Positions 13,880 to 22,996 of a stretch of 26,005 nt of DNA are shown piece after piece (position 1 is the first letter of the stretch; each line of letters starts with the position of its first letter). The stretch covers positions 1-26,005 of the forward strand of contig JBJXHG010000142.1 in the NCBI GenBank assembly GCA_046160865.1, in the 5' to 3' direction. A program made the translations under genes and the position numbers. Under the pieces are notes generated by a model. The model did not search any database and had not been told where the DNA came from. It worked only from the letters and a program-made list of their open reading frames with translations. Source of the DNA: JBJXHG01 sp046160865 (lineage in GTDB: Bacteria; Planctomycetota; UBA1135; GCA-002686595).

Positions 13880-14977
13880 ATGGGAGCGACGACCGCGGCA
13901 CGCGAGTTCCGCCTGCGCAACGGCGATTTCGCGCGCTACTTGCGCGGCTCGGGCATCGACATCGGCGCAGGTGACGACCATTTGTCGGTTCCGGATGGTG
14001 TCGTGCTCGCTTGGGATCACGCGCAGGGCGACGCGCAGACGATGGACGGCGTGGCCGCCGCCTCGTTCGATTTCGTCTACTCGTCGCACTGCCTCGAGCA
14101 TCTCCACGATCCGCTGCGCGCGCTGGAGCGTTGGTGCCAGATCCTGCGACCCGGTGGATTTCTCTATCTCGTCGTGCCGGATTGGCGTCTCTACGAGAAG
14201 GAGCAGTGGCCATCGCGCTTCAACTCGACGCACCGCCACACGTTCTCGCTCGACGTGGAGCGCGACACGCTCGGCCGCTCCGGTCACCTGAACATATGCT
14301 CGGAGATTCTCCCGCTGTTGGCTCGCTGCGGCTTGGAGCCGTTGGCGGTACGCCTGGAAGACGAAGGCTACGACCACGACTTGCCGTCGAGCGTCGATCA
14401 AACGCTCAACGACGCGCTCGCGCAGATCTGCGTGATCGCGCGGAAGGAACCCGAGCACGCGCGCGCGCCGTCGCTGCGGACGTGGGTGCGCGTCGGTGCG
14501 TGTGCGTTCTTCGTGTACCACTGGCTCGCGGTCACGACGTGGCACCTGCCGGGTCCGCTCGGACATGGGCGGTCGTTCTTCGAGAAGTACATGGTGCACT
14601 CTGGGTCGTGGCAATTCTGGAACATGTTCGACACGGCGCCCTCGCTCTCGGGATTCGACGTCGAGATCCACGCCACTGACGCGCGACGCCGCACACGGGT
14701 GTTCGCACCGTTGCTGCCAGAGCTCGCGCCGCGCGACGGCTATCTGCGGCACGACGTCTTCTTCTTCCGCACGCTGTACGGGAACCCCGACTCGCCTTTC
14801 CTCATTGACTACGCGCGCAACGTTGGCGAGGCGATCCGGCGCGCGGGCGAATTCGATCCGGTCTCGATCACCTTCCGCATTCGTGAGGACCGCATCCGCC
14901 GCCTCGACGAGATCCGAGCGGACGGCGTGGTCGCGACGACATCGACGTTCGACAGGGGACCGATCCCGTGCGATTGA
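13880..14977 (+). CDS. Methyltransferase fused to an HTTM-partner-like domain
   Basis: A 365-residue protein in two parts. Residues 1-190 are a class I methyltransferase: motif I IDIGAGDDHL (26-35), the FDFVYSSHCLEHLHDP segment (63-78) and the post-motif LRPGGFLYLVVPD. Then comes one hydrophobic helix (about 205-223) and a C-terminal region with SGSWQFWNMFDTAPSLSGFDV (241-261). The Q-x-W-x-MF-x-x-x-P pattern resembles the short proteins that accompany HTTM proteins, such as SdpA with SdpB (inference). The next gene is an HTTM protein overlapping by 10 nt, which supports the link. ATG 13880 is preferred because the family starts shortly before motif I; ATG 13808 would add 24 Arg-rich residues. 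No strong ribosome-binding site is seen at either. Confidence 0.7.
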   Translation: MGATTAAREFRLRNGDFARYLRGSGIDIGAGDDHLSVPDGVVLAWDHAQGDAQTMDGVAAASFDFVYSSHCLEHLHDPLRALERWCQILRPGGFLYLVVPDWRLYEKEQWPSRFNSTHRHTFSLDVERDTLGRSGHLNICSEILPLLARCGLEPLAVRLEDEGYDHDLPSSVDQTLNDALAQICVIARKEPEHARAPSLRTWVRVGACAFFVYHWLAVTTWHLPGPLGHGRSFFEKYMVHSGSWQFWNMFDTAPSLSGFDVEIHATDARRRTRVFAPLLPELAPRDGYLRHDVFFFRTLYGNPDSPFLIDYARNVGEAIRRAGEFDPVSITFRIREDRIRRLDEIRADGVVATTSTFDRGPIPCD

Positions 14978-15918
14978 TCGTCGAGCCGGTCCGTCGCGCG
15001 TGGAAGCGGATCGAAGCGTTCTGGTTCGGCCCGAGCGATCCGCGCTCGTACGCGCTCGTGCGGATCGCATATGCCTTCGCCGCCATCGTGAACTGGTTCG
15101 ACCTGTGGTCGCGGCGCGCCGAGCTCTTCACCGACGGCGCGATGGTGCGCGCGCAAACGGTGCAAGCGGCGAATCCGGACCACGTGCTCCTGTCGGCGTT
15201 CTTCCTGGTGCGCGGCGACGCGGGAGTGACGGTCCTCTTTCTCGTCGCGGGCGCTGCGATCCTAGGCCTGGGGCTCGGATACCAGACGCGCGTCTGCGCG
15301 CTGATCGCGTTCCTCTGGCACTGCTCGTACAGCACGCGTCTCATCCCGTTCGATTGCGCGCACGACGCGCTCTTCCGCGTTCACGGGTTGGTGCTGCTGA
15401 TCTCACCGATCGCGCTCGTCTGGAGTGCCGACGCGCAGCGGCGCGGTCCGGGCTCGACCGGCGGTCGCTCGTCGCCGGTGGTTCCGTCGTACGGTCTCAC
15501 GCTCATTCGCTGGCAGGTGCTGCTCCTCTATGTCGTCGCGTTCTGGTCGAAGTGCGCCGACGCGTACTGGCGCGACGGAGAGGCGCTGCCCTACTTCTGG
15601 CTCTCGACGTACTCGACCGTCGCCGATCCCGCGCTCGCGCGCCACGAGATCGCCGGGGCCGTCGCAAGCTATGCCGCGCTGTTCGTCGAGCCGGTGATCC
15701 CGATCTTGCTCTGGGTCCGGCGCACGCGCTGGCTCGGCTTCGCCGTCGGCATCGCATTCCACACCGCGATCGCGGCGACGAGCAACCTCACCGTGTTCTC
15801 GCTCGTTGCGGTGTCGGCGTATCCGGCGTTCCTCGAGCGCGAGGACTTCCGTCGTTTCGAAACGCTCTTCGCGCGCTCCAACGGCCGTGACCTGGAGCGC
15901 GAGCGGGATGCGGGGTGA
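14968..15918 (+). CDS. HTTM-domain (vitamin K gamma-carboxylase-like) membrane protein
   Basis: A 316-residue multi-pass membrane protein of the HTTM family, related to the membrane domain of vitamin K-dependent gamma-carboxylase and to SdpB. Characteristic features are the N-terminal FWFGPSDPRSYALVRIAYA, a helix beginning LLSAFFLVRG, LIPFDCAHDALFRVHGLVLL, and the central LIRWQVLLLYVVAFWSKCADAYWRDGEALPYFW segment, very typical of the family. About seven to eight helices are visible. The start is GTG 14968, with AGGGG nine bases upstream, and it overlaps the end of the upstream methyltransferase gene. The epoxidase/carboxylase catalytic half is absent, so carboxylation should not be assumed. 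Confidence 0.82.
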   Translation: MRLIVEPVRRAWKRIEAFWFGPSDPRSYALVRIAYAFAAIVNWFDLWSRRAELFTDGAMVRAQTVQAANPDHVLLSAFFLVRGDAGVTVLFLVAGAAILGLGLGYQTRVCALIAFLWHCSYSTRLIPFDCAHDALFRVHGLVLLISPIALVWSADAQRRGPGSTGGRSSPVVPSYGLTLIRWQVLLLYVVAFWSKCADAYWRDGEALPYFWLSTYSTVADPALARHEIAGAVASYAALFVEPVIPILLWVRRTRWLGFAVGIAFHTAIAATSNLTVFSLVAVSAYPAFLEREDFRRFETLFARSNGRDLERERDAG

Positions 15919-16178
15919 GCGGACCGCGCGCGCCCGGCGCGGTGCGCTCCGAGCCGTTGCACGACCCGCCGTCTCGGCCACGTGGGGCTCCGGCGGTCCA
16001 TCGTTGCCCGCGACAGCGTGCTCGGCGGCCCGGCATGACGCCTGTGCCGCCGCTCCGTCGCGCTCCTGGACTCGCCATCCCGTGCGCCGCGGCGCGACGG
16101 GGCCACATTCGATGGGCACGTCTTGCGGCGTTCGTCACCTTGCGACCGCGTGGCACGTTTGGTCTCCTGCGCCGGACG
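15919..16178. other. 260-bp intergenic stretch, no gene supported
   Basis: GC-rich sequence between the HTTM and xseB genes. Open frames exist but are Arg/Pro-rich and resemble no family. I see no clean palindrome comparable with P1-P4 and no clear promoter. It should hold the promoter of the xseB-ispA-dxs-nadK unit. Confidence 0.4.
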
Positions 16179-16441
16179 ATGCGGCAGAAGAGCGCGACGG
16201 CACCCGAGGCGACGTTCGACGAGCGGTTGGAACGCTTGGAAGCGATCGTGGGCGAGTTGGAGAAGGGCGGGCTCTCGCTCGAGCTCTCCATCGAGCGCTA
16301 CCAGGAAGGCGTCGGCCTCTTGTCGGTGTGCCGCACGACGCTCGAACAGTACAAGAAGCGTGTCGAGGAGCTGACGGCGGGCGCCGAGCCGTCGCTCGTT
16401 CCCTACGCCAACGATCCCGACGCGTCCGCGTCCGCGTCGCG

Positions 16442-16445
<4 letters not shown>
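16179..16445 (+). CDS. xseB: Exodeoxyribonuclease VII small subunit
   Basis: An 88-residue cytoplasmic protein, the usual XseB length. Its two helices match the family: TFDERLERLEAIVGELEKGG, then LSLELSIERYQEGVGLLSVC and a third short stretch ending in EELTAG. XseB binds along the large subunit XseA to form exonuclease VII, which degrades single-stranded DNA. No xseA is adjacent; the upstream 260 bp holds no gene, so the large subunit must be encoded elsewhere. The stop overlaps the start of ispA (ATGA), the standard order in many bacteria. The frame is open well upstream, but the family starts near ATG 16179. Confidence 0.9.
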
Positions 16446-17341
<896 letters not shown>

Positions 17342-17342
17342 G

Positions 17343-17367
17343 CCTCCGCTGGAGGCCGGCGCCGGCC
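17343..17367. repeat. Short GC palindromes between ispA and dxs
   Basis: CCTCCGCTGGAGG (17343-17355) can form a small hairpin and GGCCGGCGCCGGCC (17354-17367) is a perfect 14-bp palindrome. They lie 2 bp after the ispA stop and might attenuate or process the transcript before dxs. No T-tract follows. Confidence 0.4.
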
Positions 17368-17440
17368 GGCCGGATCGTGCGTGCGACACGCGAAACCGAC
17401 CCCGAGGCGTTGCGTGCGCTCGCGCAGTAGACTGCACGGA

Positions 17441-19402
17441 ATGCTCGAACCCGCCGAGAAGCTGGCGCAGAGCTCGCGAGAGCTCCTCGCCGGGATCCGC
17501 TCGCCGCGCGACGTGAAGGGGCTCACAGCGCCCGAGCTCGTGCCGCTGTGCACGGCGATCCGCGGCTTCCTGCTCGACAGCGTGCAGACGACCGGTGGTC
17601 ACCTCGGCTCGAATCTCGGCACCGTCGAAATCTCCGTCGCGTTGCACCGCGTGTTCGACTTCCGGCGCGATCGACTCGTGTTCGACGTCAGCCACCAGTG
17701 CTACACGCACAAGGTGCTGACGGGCCGCGCCGCGGGCTTCGCCGGATTGCGACAAACGGACGGCCTGTGCGGCTTCACGCACCCCGACGAATCCGAGTAC
17801 GACCTCTTCCACACCGGTCACGCCGGAACGGCGATCAGCCTGGCACTCGGTCTCGCGTTCGCGCAGGCGCACGAGAAGAACCCGCCGCACGTCGTCGCGC
17901 TCGTCGGTGACGCGGCGCTCGGCGCGGGCGTCGCTTTCGAGGCGTTGAACCACGCCGCCGCGACCGGACAGCGCTTGCTCGTCGTGCTGAACGACAACGA
18001 GTGGTCGATCAGCAAGTCGGTCGGCGCGCTCGCGCTCTACCTCTCGCGCATCCGCAACAACCGCTTGGTGCAGCGCGCGCACCAAGAAGTGTCGAACTTG
18101 ATCTCCGCGATCCCGGTCATCGGGCCGCGGGTCGATCGCACGCTCGAGCAGATCGGCGAGGTCGTGCGCCACGCCGTCGTTCCCGGACACATCTTCGAAG
18201 AGCTCGGCGTGACGTACGTCGGGCCGATCGACGGACACGACGTCGGTTTGCTCGTCGAGCACTTGGAGCGCGCGCGCTCGCTCGACGGCGTCGTGCTGCT
18301 CCACATCCTGACGGAGAAGGGCAAGGGTCATCCGAAAGCCCCGACGCATCCGGAGCGCGTGCACGGCGTGAAAGCGGCCGAGAAGCCGCACGGGTCGGGC
18401 GGCGACACGCTGAAGCTCGTGCCGGCCGCTCCGCGCACCGAGCCGAAGAGCGGACCGTCGTACACGAAGGCCTTCGCCGACGCGCTGATCCGCCTCGCCG
18501 AGCGCGACGTGCGCATCCACGCGATCACCGCGGCGATGCCGTCCGGCACCGGGCTCGACGCTTTCGCCGAGCGCTTTCCCGAACGCTTCCACGACACCGG
18601 CATCACCGAGCAGCACGCGTGCGCGATGGCGGCCGGCATGGCGAAGGGCGGCTTGCGTCCGGTCGCGGCGATCTACTCCACGTTCCTGCAGCGCGGCTAC
18701 GACCAGGTGTTCCAGGAAATCGTGCTCCAAGATCTGCCGGTGCTCCTGTGCCTCGATCGCGCGGGCTTGGTCGGGCAAGACGGTCCGACGCACAACGGTG
18801 TGTTCGACATCGCGTTCCTGCGCACGTTCCCGAACATCGTGCTCGCGGCGCCGCGCGATGCGACGGACATGGATCGCATGCTCGAGCTCGCGCTGCGTCA
18901 CGCCGGCCCGATGGTCGTGCGTTTTCCGCGCGACAACTGTCCCGCGCAGGAGCGCATCCATCGCAGCGAGCGCACGGAGATGGTGCCCGGCAAGGCGGAA
19001 GTGCTCTGCGAGGGCGAGCACCTGTGCATCTGGGCGTTCGGTGCGCTCGTCAACCAAGCGATGGAGGCCGCGGAGCGCTTGAAGAAGCGCGGCGTTTCGA
19101 TCGGCGTCGTCGATGCTCGCTTCGCGAAGCCGCTCGACACGGAGCTCCTCTATCAGCACGCCGCGCGCTACCGACACTTGCTGACGCTCGAGGAGCACCA
19201 GCGCGCCGGTGGCTTCGGCTCCGCGGTGCTCGAAGCGCTGTCTGCGATGCCCGGCTCGGCGCCGCGCGTGCGCGTGCTCGGCATCCCCGACGAATTCATC
19301 GATCACAAGACGACGCGCGAGGAGCAACTCGCGGAAGTCGGTCTCGACGCGGACGGGATCGAGCGCAGCATCAAGAGCTGGCTCTCCTTGACGTGGGTGT
19401 GA
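17441..19402 (+). CDS. dxs: 1-deoxy-D-xylulose-5-phosphate synthase
   Basis: A 653-residue thiamine-diphosphate enzyme that condenses pyruvate and glyceraldehyde 3-phosphate, the first step of the MEP pathway. Visible motifs are GGHLGSNLGTVE (52-63), DVSHQCYTHKVLTGR (82-96), the ThDP/metal site GDAALGAG (157-164) with NDNEWSIS (184-191), and the catalytic TEQH near residue 390. The C-terminal transketolase-like domain is present (GFGSAVLEAL). The ATG at 17441 fits the family N-terminus; the in-frame extension back to 17381 is not conserved-looking. Length is normal. It is co-directional with ispA and followed two bases later by the nadK start. Confidence 0.96.
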   Translation: MLEPAEKLAQSSRELLAGIRSPRDVKGLTAPELVPLCTAIRGFLLDSVQTTGGHLGSNLGTVEISVALHRVFDFRRDRLVFDVSHQCYTHKVLTGRAAGFAGLRQTDGLCGFTHPDESEYDLFHTGHAGTAISLALGLAFAQAHEKNPPHVVALVGDAALGAGVAFEALNHAAATGQRLLVVLNDNEWSISKSVGALALYLSRIRNNRLVQRAHQEVSNLISAIPVIGPRVDRTLEQIGEVVRHAVVPGHIFEELGVTYVGPIDGHDVGLLVEHLERARSLDGVVLLHILTEKGKGHPKAPTHPERVHGVKAAEKPHGSGGDTLKLVPAAPRTEPKSGPSYTKAFADALIRLAERDVRIHAITAAMPSGTGLDAFAERFPERFHDTGITEQHACAMAAGMAKGGLRPVAAIYSTFLQRGYDQVFQEIVLQDLPVLLCLDRAGLVGQDGPTHNGVFDIAFLRTFPNIVLAAPRDATDMDRMLELALRHAGPMVVRFPRDNCPAQERIHRSERTEMVPGKAEVLCEGEHLCIWAFGALVNQAMEAAERLKKRGVSIGVVDARFAKPLDTELLYQHAARYRHLLTLEEHQRAGGFGSAVLEALSAMPGSAPRVRVLGIPDEFIDHKTTREEQLAEVGLDADGIERSIKSWLSLTWV

Positions 19403-19404
19403 CG

Positions 19405-20385
19405 ATGAAGAAGCCGTCGCGACCGCGGACCTCACCCGCTCGACCGAGCGCGCCGACGCCCGCCGAGCGCCGCGTGCTCGTGCTCGCCGACGGCGAGAAG
19501 GAAGAGGTTCTGGCGCTGCTGCCGGTGCTCTCGTCGTGGCTCGAGGGCCGCGTCGCGCACGTCGACGTCGACACGGACCTGCGCGCGTTCACCAAGCCGC
19601 GCGCGCGTGCGGCGAGCGTGAAGCTCGCGAGCCGGCGACCGGATCTGATCGTCGTGCTGGGCGGCGACGGCGCGATCCTCGCCGCCGTGCGCACCTTCGC
19701 CGACTCGCCGGTGCCGACGCTCGGCATCAATTTCGGCCGCATCGGCTTCCTCGCGTCGGCCGAAGCGACGCACTGGAGCGAGGCGCTCGAAGAGATGCTC
19801 GACGGCCGCTGCATCGTCGAGCCCCGCATGCGCCTGTCCGCCGAACTCACGAGCGAGAGCGGTGAGACCATCCGCGCCGTCGCGCTCAACGACGTCGTCG
19901 TCACGCGCGGCGCGTACCAAGGCATGCTGGAGACGAGGCTCGAGGTCGGCGCGGACTGGGTCACGAACTACCGCGCGGACGGTTTGATCGTCGCGACGCC
20001 GAGCGGATCGACGGCGTACTCGCTGGCGGCCGGCGGGCCGATCCTCGCGCCGGCGATGCAAGGCATCATCGTGACGCCGATCTGTCCGCAGGCGCTCTCG
20101 CACCGGCCGATCGTGCTGCACGCGGAAAGCGAGCTCTCGATCACGATCACACGCGCGAGCGGCATCACGACGCTCGTCGTCGATGGGCAAGGCTTCTTTC
20201 CGATGCAGCAAGGAGACCGCGTGCGCCTCGCGCGACACGCCGTCGCGTATCCGATCCTCGCGCGACCGGGGCAGGACCCGTTCCGCCGTCTGCGGGAGCG
20301 CGTCGGTTGGCGCGGCAGCTTCGAGCCCGAGCCGTACGCGAACGAAGTTGCGCAGCGGCGCGAGCAAGACGGCGGGGTGCTCTAG
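19405..20385 (+). CDS. nadK: ATP-NAD kinase
   Basis: A 326-residue cytoplasmic kinase that phosphorylates NAD to NADP, needed by the reductive steps of isoprenoid synthesis and general metabolism. The catalytic GGDG is at 86-89, NDVVV at 162-166, and the NAD-binding TNYRADGLIVATPSGSTAYS region at 187-206. The first 20 residues are basic and Pro-rich and not part of the fold. The start ATG 19405 lies two bases after the dxs stop, so translation is probably coupled. A strong hairpin follows the stop. Confidence 0.94.
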   Translation: MKKPSRPRTSPARPSAPTPAERRVLVLADGEKEEVLALLPVLSSWLEGRVAHVDVDTDLRAFTKPRARAASVKLASRRPDLIVVLGGDGAILAAVRTFADSPVPTLGINFGRIGFLASAEATHWSEALEEMLDGRCIVEPRMRLSAELTSESGETIRAVALNDVVVTRGAYQGMLETRLEVGADWVTNYRADGLIVATPSGSTAYSLAAGGPILAPAMQGIIVTPICPQALSHRPIVLHAESELSITITRASGITTLVVDGQGFFPMQQGDRVRLARHAVAYPILARPGQDPFRRLRERVGWRGSFEPEPYANEVAQRREQDGGVL

Positions 20386-20410
20386 CTCTCCGCGCGCAAG
20401 GCACGCTTCG

Positions 20411-20450
20411 CGCGAGCGCCGAGCGCGGCAGACCGCGCTCGGCGCTCGCG
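20411..20450 (+). terminator. 18-bp perfect stem hairpin after nadK
   Basis: Positions 20411-20428 and 20433-20450 are exact reverse complements around a 4-nt loop, CAGA. The outer flanks 20391-20400 and 20451-20460 pair partly after a bulge. It starts 26 bp after the nadK stop. There is no T-tract, so an intrinsic terminator is likely only if this organism uses stem-only terminators. Confidence 0.55.
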
Positions 20451-20570
20451 CTTGCGCGGTCGCGCACCGCGGCCCATGATCCCTCGCACGAACGAACGCG
20501 AAGGGTGCGGCGGAACGAATTCCGTTGCAGGCACAAGGATGGTCGGGCCGCCATTCTGACGACTCACGTC

Positions 20571-20576
20571 AGGAGG
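20571..20576 (+). promoter_or_regulatory. Consensus ribosome-binding site fixing a TTG start
   Basis: AGGAGG lies five bases upstream of TTG 20582 and is the strongest Shine-Dalgarno sequence in the window. It decides the start of the small membrane protein gene against ATG 20525, which has no such site. Confidence 0.7.
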
Positions 20577-20581
20577 GCGCC

Positions 20582-20941
20582 TTGAGTGCTTCACGACCGT
20601 CGAATTCCAATGCCACCGCTGAGCCGCGCAAGAACGCCGAGCTCGGTTGTCTCGTCCAACTCTTCTGGAGCATCGGTGGCTGCGGTCTGCTCACCGCGAT
20701 CGCCGTGCTCATCTTGCGCCAGCCGCCCTGGACCCTGTCGCTCCGCGACGCAGTCTTCTGGAGCTTCGTGGGAGCGATGGTCTTCGCTCGTGCCGTCGAC
20801 GTGCGCCGTTTCGGTGGCCAAACGGCCGACGGCAATCCCGCCACCATGAAGGACGTGCGTCGCTACGCGCTCGGCCTCGTCGTGTCCGCCGCGCTCGTGT
20901 GGGCGGCGGCGCAATCCTTCCACTTCGGCCCGAAGACCTGA
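20582..20941 (+). CDS. Small two-helix membrane protein, unknown function
   Basis: A 119-residue protein with a polar N-terminus (residues 1-20) and likely helices around 24-45, 53-67 and 96-111. The pattern GCLVQLFWSIGGCGLLTAIAV, then DAVFWSFVGAMVFARAVDVRRF, reads as a membrane protein with a short charged loop that includes GGQTADGNPATMKDVRRY. I do not recognise the family. TTG 20582 is chosen as start because of the AGGAGG just upstream. It ends 15 bp before the antiporter gene and is probably its operon partner, perhaps an accessory subunit (inference). Confidence 0.7.
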   Translation: MSASRPSNSNATAEPRKNAELGCLVQLFWSIGGCGLLTAIAVLILRQPPWTLSLRDAVFWSFVGAMVFARAVDVRRFGGQTADGNPATMKDVRRYALGLVVSAALVWAAAQSFHFGPKT

Positions 20942-20956
20942 GTTGGCCCCACGCGC

Positions 20957-22234
20957 ATGCTCACCATCGACTCCCTCGCCGGCACTCTGGCGTTGTTGCC
21001 GTCCGCGAGCGGGGGGCACGCCGATCCCGTCGCGCCGCTCGCGCTCGCATTCGTCGTGATCCTGATCGCGGCGAAGCTCGGTGGCGAGCTCGCCGTGCGC
21101 GCCGGTCAACCCGCGGTTCTCGGTGAGCTCCTCATCGGCGTCGTGCTCGGCAACCTGTCGCTCGCTGGCTACTCGGGCTTCGAATCGATCGAGAGGGATT
21201 CGTTCGTCGAGATGTTCGCGCGCGTCGGCGTGCTGCTGCTCCTGTTCGAGGTCGGACTCGAATCGACCGTCGGGCAGATGCTCAAGGTCGGCTGGTCGTC
21301 TCTCTTCGTCGCCGTCCTCGGCGTCGTCGCGCCGTTCGCGCTCGGGTGGGGCGTCGGTGCGTGGCTCCTGCCGGACGAGAGCGTGTACGTGCACGCGTTC
21401 CTCGGCGCGACGCTCACCGCGACGAGCGTGGGGATCACGGCGCGCGTGCTGAAGGACCTCGGCCGCTCGCAGTCCGACGAGGCGCGCGTGATCCTCGGAG
21501 CAGCCGTCATCGACGACGTGCTTGGGCTCGTGATCCTCGCGGTCGTGGTCGGCGTGATCGGCGCGGCGGATCGCGGCGAGACGCTCGCCGCGTCGAGCAT
21601 CGTGATGACGATCGCCAAGGCGGGCGGCTTCCTCGTCGGTGCGCTCGTGCTCGGCATCGCGGTCTCGCGACGCCTGTTCGTGTGCGCGTCGAAGCTGCGC
21701 ACGCGTGGCGTGCTGCTGGCGACCGGGCTTTCGTTCTGTTTCTTGCTCGCGTGGCTCGCGAACGCGATCGGGCTCGCGTCGATCGTCGGCGCGTTCGCGG
21801 CCGGGCTCGTGCTCGAGCGCGTGCACTACCACGACTTCGTCGCGCGCGGCGAGCACGGGCTCGAAGAGCTCGTGCATCCGATCTCCGCCTTCCTCGTGCC
21901 GATCTTCTTCGTGCTGATGGGGATGCGCACGGACCTGAGCTCGTTCGCCGAGCCGGGCGCGCTGGGCCTGGCGGCGGCACTCACGATCGCGGCGATCCTC
22001 GGCAAGCAGCTGTGCGCATTCGGCGTCGTGGGCAAGGGCGTCGACCGGCTGACGGTGGGGATCGGGATGGTCCCGCGCGGCGAAGTGGGCCTGATCTTCG
22101 CCAACATCGGGCTCGCGCTGACCATCGGAGGCGAGCGCATCGTCAGCAACTCCACGTTCTCGGCGGTCGTGATGATGGTCATCGTCACGACGATGATCGC
22201 GCCGCTCGCGCTGCGCTGGAGCGTGAATCGCTGA
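20957..22234 (+). CDS. CPA2-family cation/proton antiporter (NapA/KefB-type)
   Basis: A 425-residue inner-membrane protein with about 12-13 helices, of the monovalent cation:proton antiporter-2 family. The paired aspartates of the ion-binding site are D186 and D187 in AAVIDDVLGL, the hallmark of electrogenic Na+/H+ members such as NapA. Other family signals are GQPAVLGELLIGVVLGNLSL (about 49-68), LLLFEVGLEST, LGATLTATSVGITARVL and GMVPRGEVGLIFANIGLAL near the C-terminus. No C-terminal RCK/TrkA-N domain is present. It probably exports Na+ (or K+) in exchange for protons. Confidence 0.88.
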   Translation: MLTIDSLAGTLALLPSASGGHADPVAPLALAFVVILIAAKLGGELAVRAGQPAVLGELLIGVVLGNLSLAGYSGFESIERDSFVEMFARVGVLLLLFEVGLESTVGQMLKVGWSSLFVAVLGVVAPFALGWGVGAWLLPDESVYVHAFLGATLTATSVGITARVLKDLGRSQSDEARVILGAAVIDDVLGLVILAVVVGVIGAADRGETLAASSIVMTIAKAGGFLVGALVLGIAVSRRLFVCASKLRTRGVLLATGLSFCFLLAWLANAIGLASIVGAFAAGLVLERVHYHDFVARGEHGLEELVHPISAFLVPIFFVLMGMRTDLSSFAEPGALGLAAALTIAAILGKQLCAFGVVGKGVDRLTVGIGMVPRGEVGLIFANIGLALTIGGERIVSNSTFSAVVMMVIVTTMIAPLALRWSVNR

Positions 22235-22252
22235 CGCCGCGCCGTGCGCGCG

Positions 22253-22996
22253 TCAGTGGCTCGCGACGGGGCGTGCGTCGCTCTTCACGCGTCCGTCTTC
22301 CATCGTGACGACGCGCTCGCAGCGGCTCGCGATGCGCTCGTCGTGCGTCACCAAGAGCAGCGACAGCCCGCGCTCGCGTTGCTCGTGCAACAGGAGCTCG
22401 AGCACCTTCTCGCCCGTCGCGCTGTCGAGATTGCCGGTCGGCTCATCCGCGATGACGATCGGCGGATCGAGGAACAATGCGCGCGCCATCGCGACGCGCT
22501 GGCGCTCGCCGCCGGAGAGCTGCGCCGGCCGGTGCTCGAGGCGGTGCTCGAGCCCGAACTTCACGAGCATCGACTGGGCACGCTCGCGCAGCTCCTTCGC
22601 ACGCGCGCGGAAGTCCGACGTCGAGCGCGCGATCATCGCGGGCAGGAGCACGTTCTCCACGGCGTCGAGCTCGGGCAGCAGGTGATAGAACTGGAATACG
22701 AAGCCGAGCTTCTGGTTGCGCAGGCGTGCGCGCTCCTGCACCGACGCGCTCCACGCGTTGCGGCCGTCGAGCAGCACTTCGCCTTCCGACGGCGGATCGA
22801 GCAGGCCGAGCACGTGGAGCAACGTCGACTTGCCCGCGCCTGAAGCGCCCATCAAGCAGAGCAGCTCGCCGCGTCCGAGCTCGAGGTCGACGCCGTGCAG
22901 CACCTCGATCTTGCGATCGCCGATCGCGAACGACTTCTTGATCTTGCGGCACGCCAAGATCGGCGCGGCCGCGCTGGCATTCGGCGACGCGTTCAT
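22253..22996 (-). CDS. lolD: LolD-like ABC transporter ATPase
   Basis: A 247-residue nucleotide-binding subunit of the MacB/LolD family, which drives release of outer-membrane lipoproteins from the inner membrane. Walker A is GASGAGKST (50-58), the Q-loop is GFVFQFYHLLPELDAVENV, then the signature LSGGERQRVAMARAL, Walker B IVIADEPTGNLD and LLVTHDERIA. The QFYHLLPELDAVENVLLP stretch is very typical of LolD. It overlaps its permease gene by four bases (ATGA at 22993-22996), so the two form one transporter. Another substrate remains possible. Confidence 0.88.
   Translation of the reverse strand: MNASPNASAAAPILACRKIKKSFAIGDRKIEVLHGVDLELGRGELLCLMGASGAGKSTLLHVLGLLDPPSEGEVLLDGRNAWSASVQERARLRNQKLGFVFQFYHLLPELDAVENVLLPAMIARSTSDFRARAKELRERAQSMLVKFGLEHRLEHRPAQLSGGERQRVAMARALFLDPPIVIADEPTGNLDSATGEKVLELLLHEQRERGLSLLLVTHDERIASRCERVVTMEDGRVKSDARPVASH

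Noticed and set aside
14968..15918. Complete vitamin K-dependent gamma-carboxylase
   Set aside because: At 316 residues only the membrane HTTM part is present; the catalytic/lumenal region is missing.
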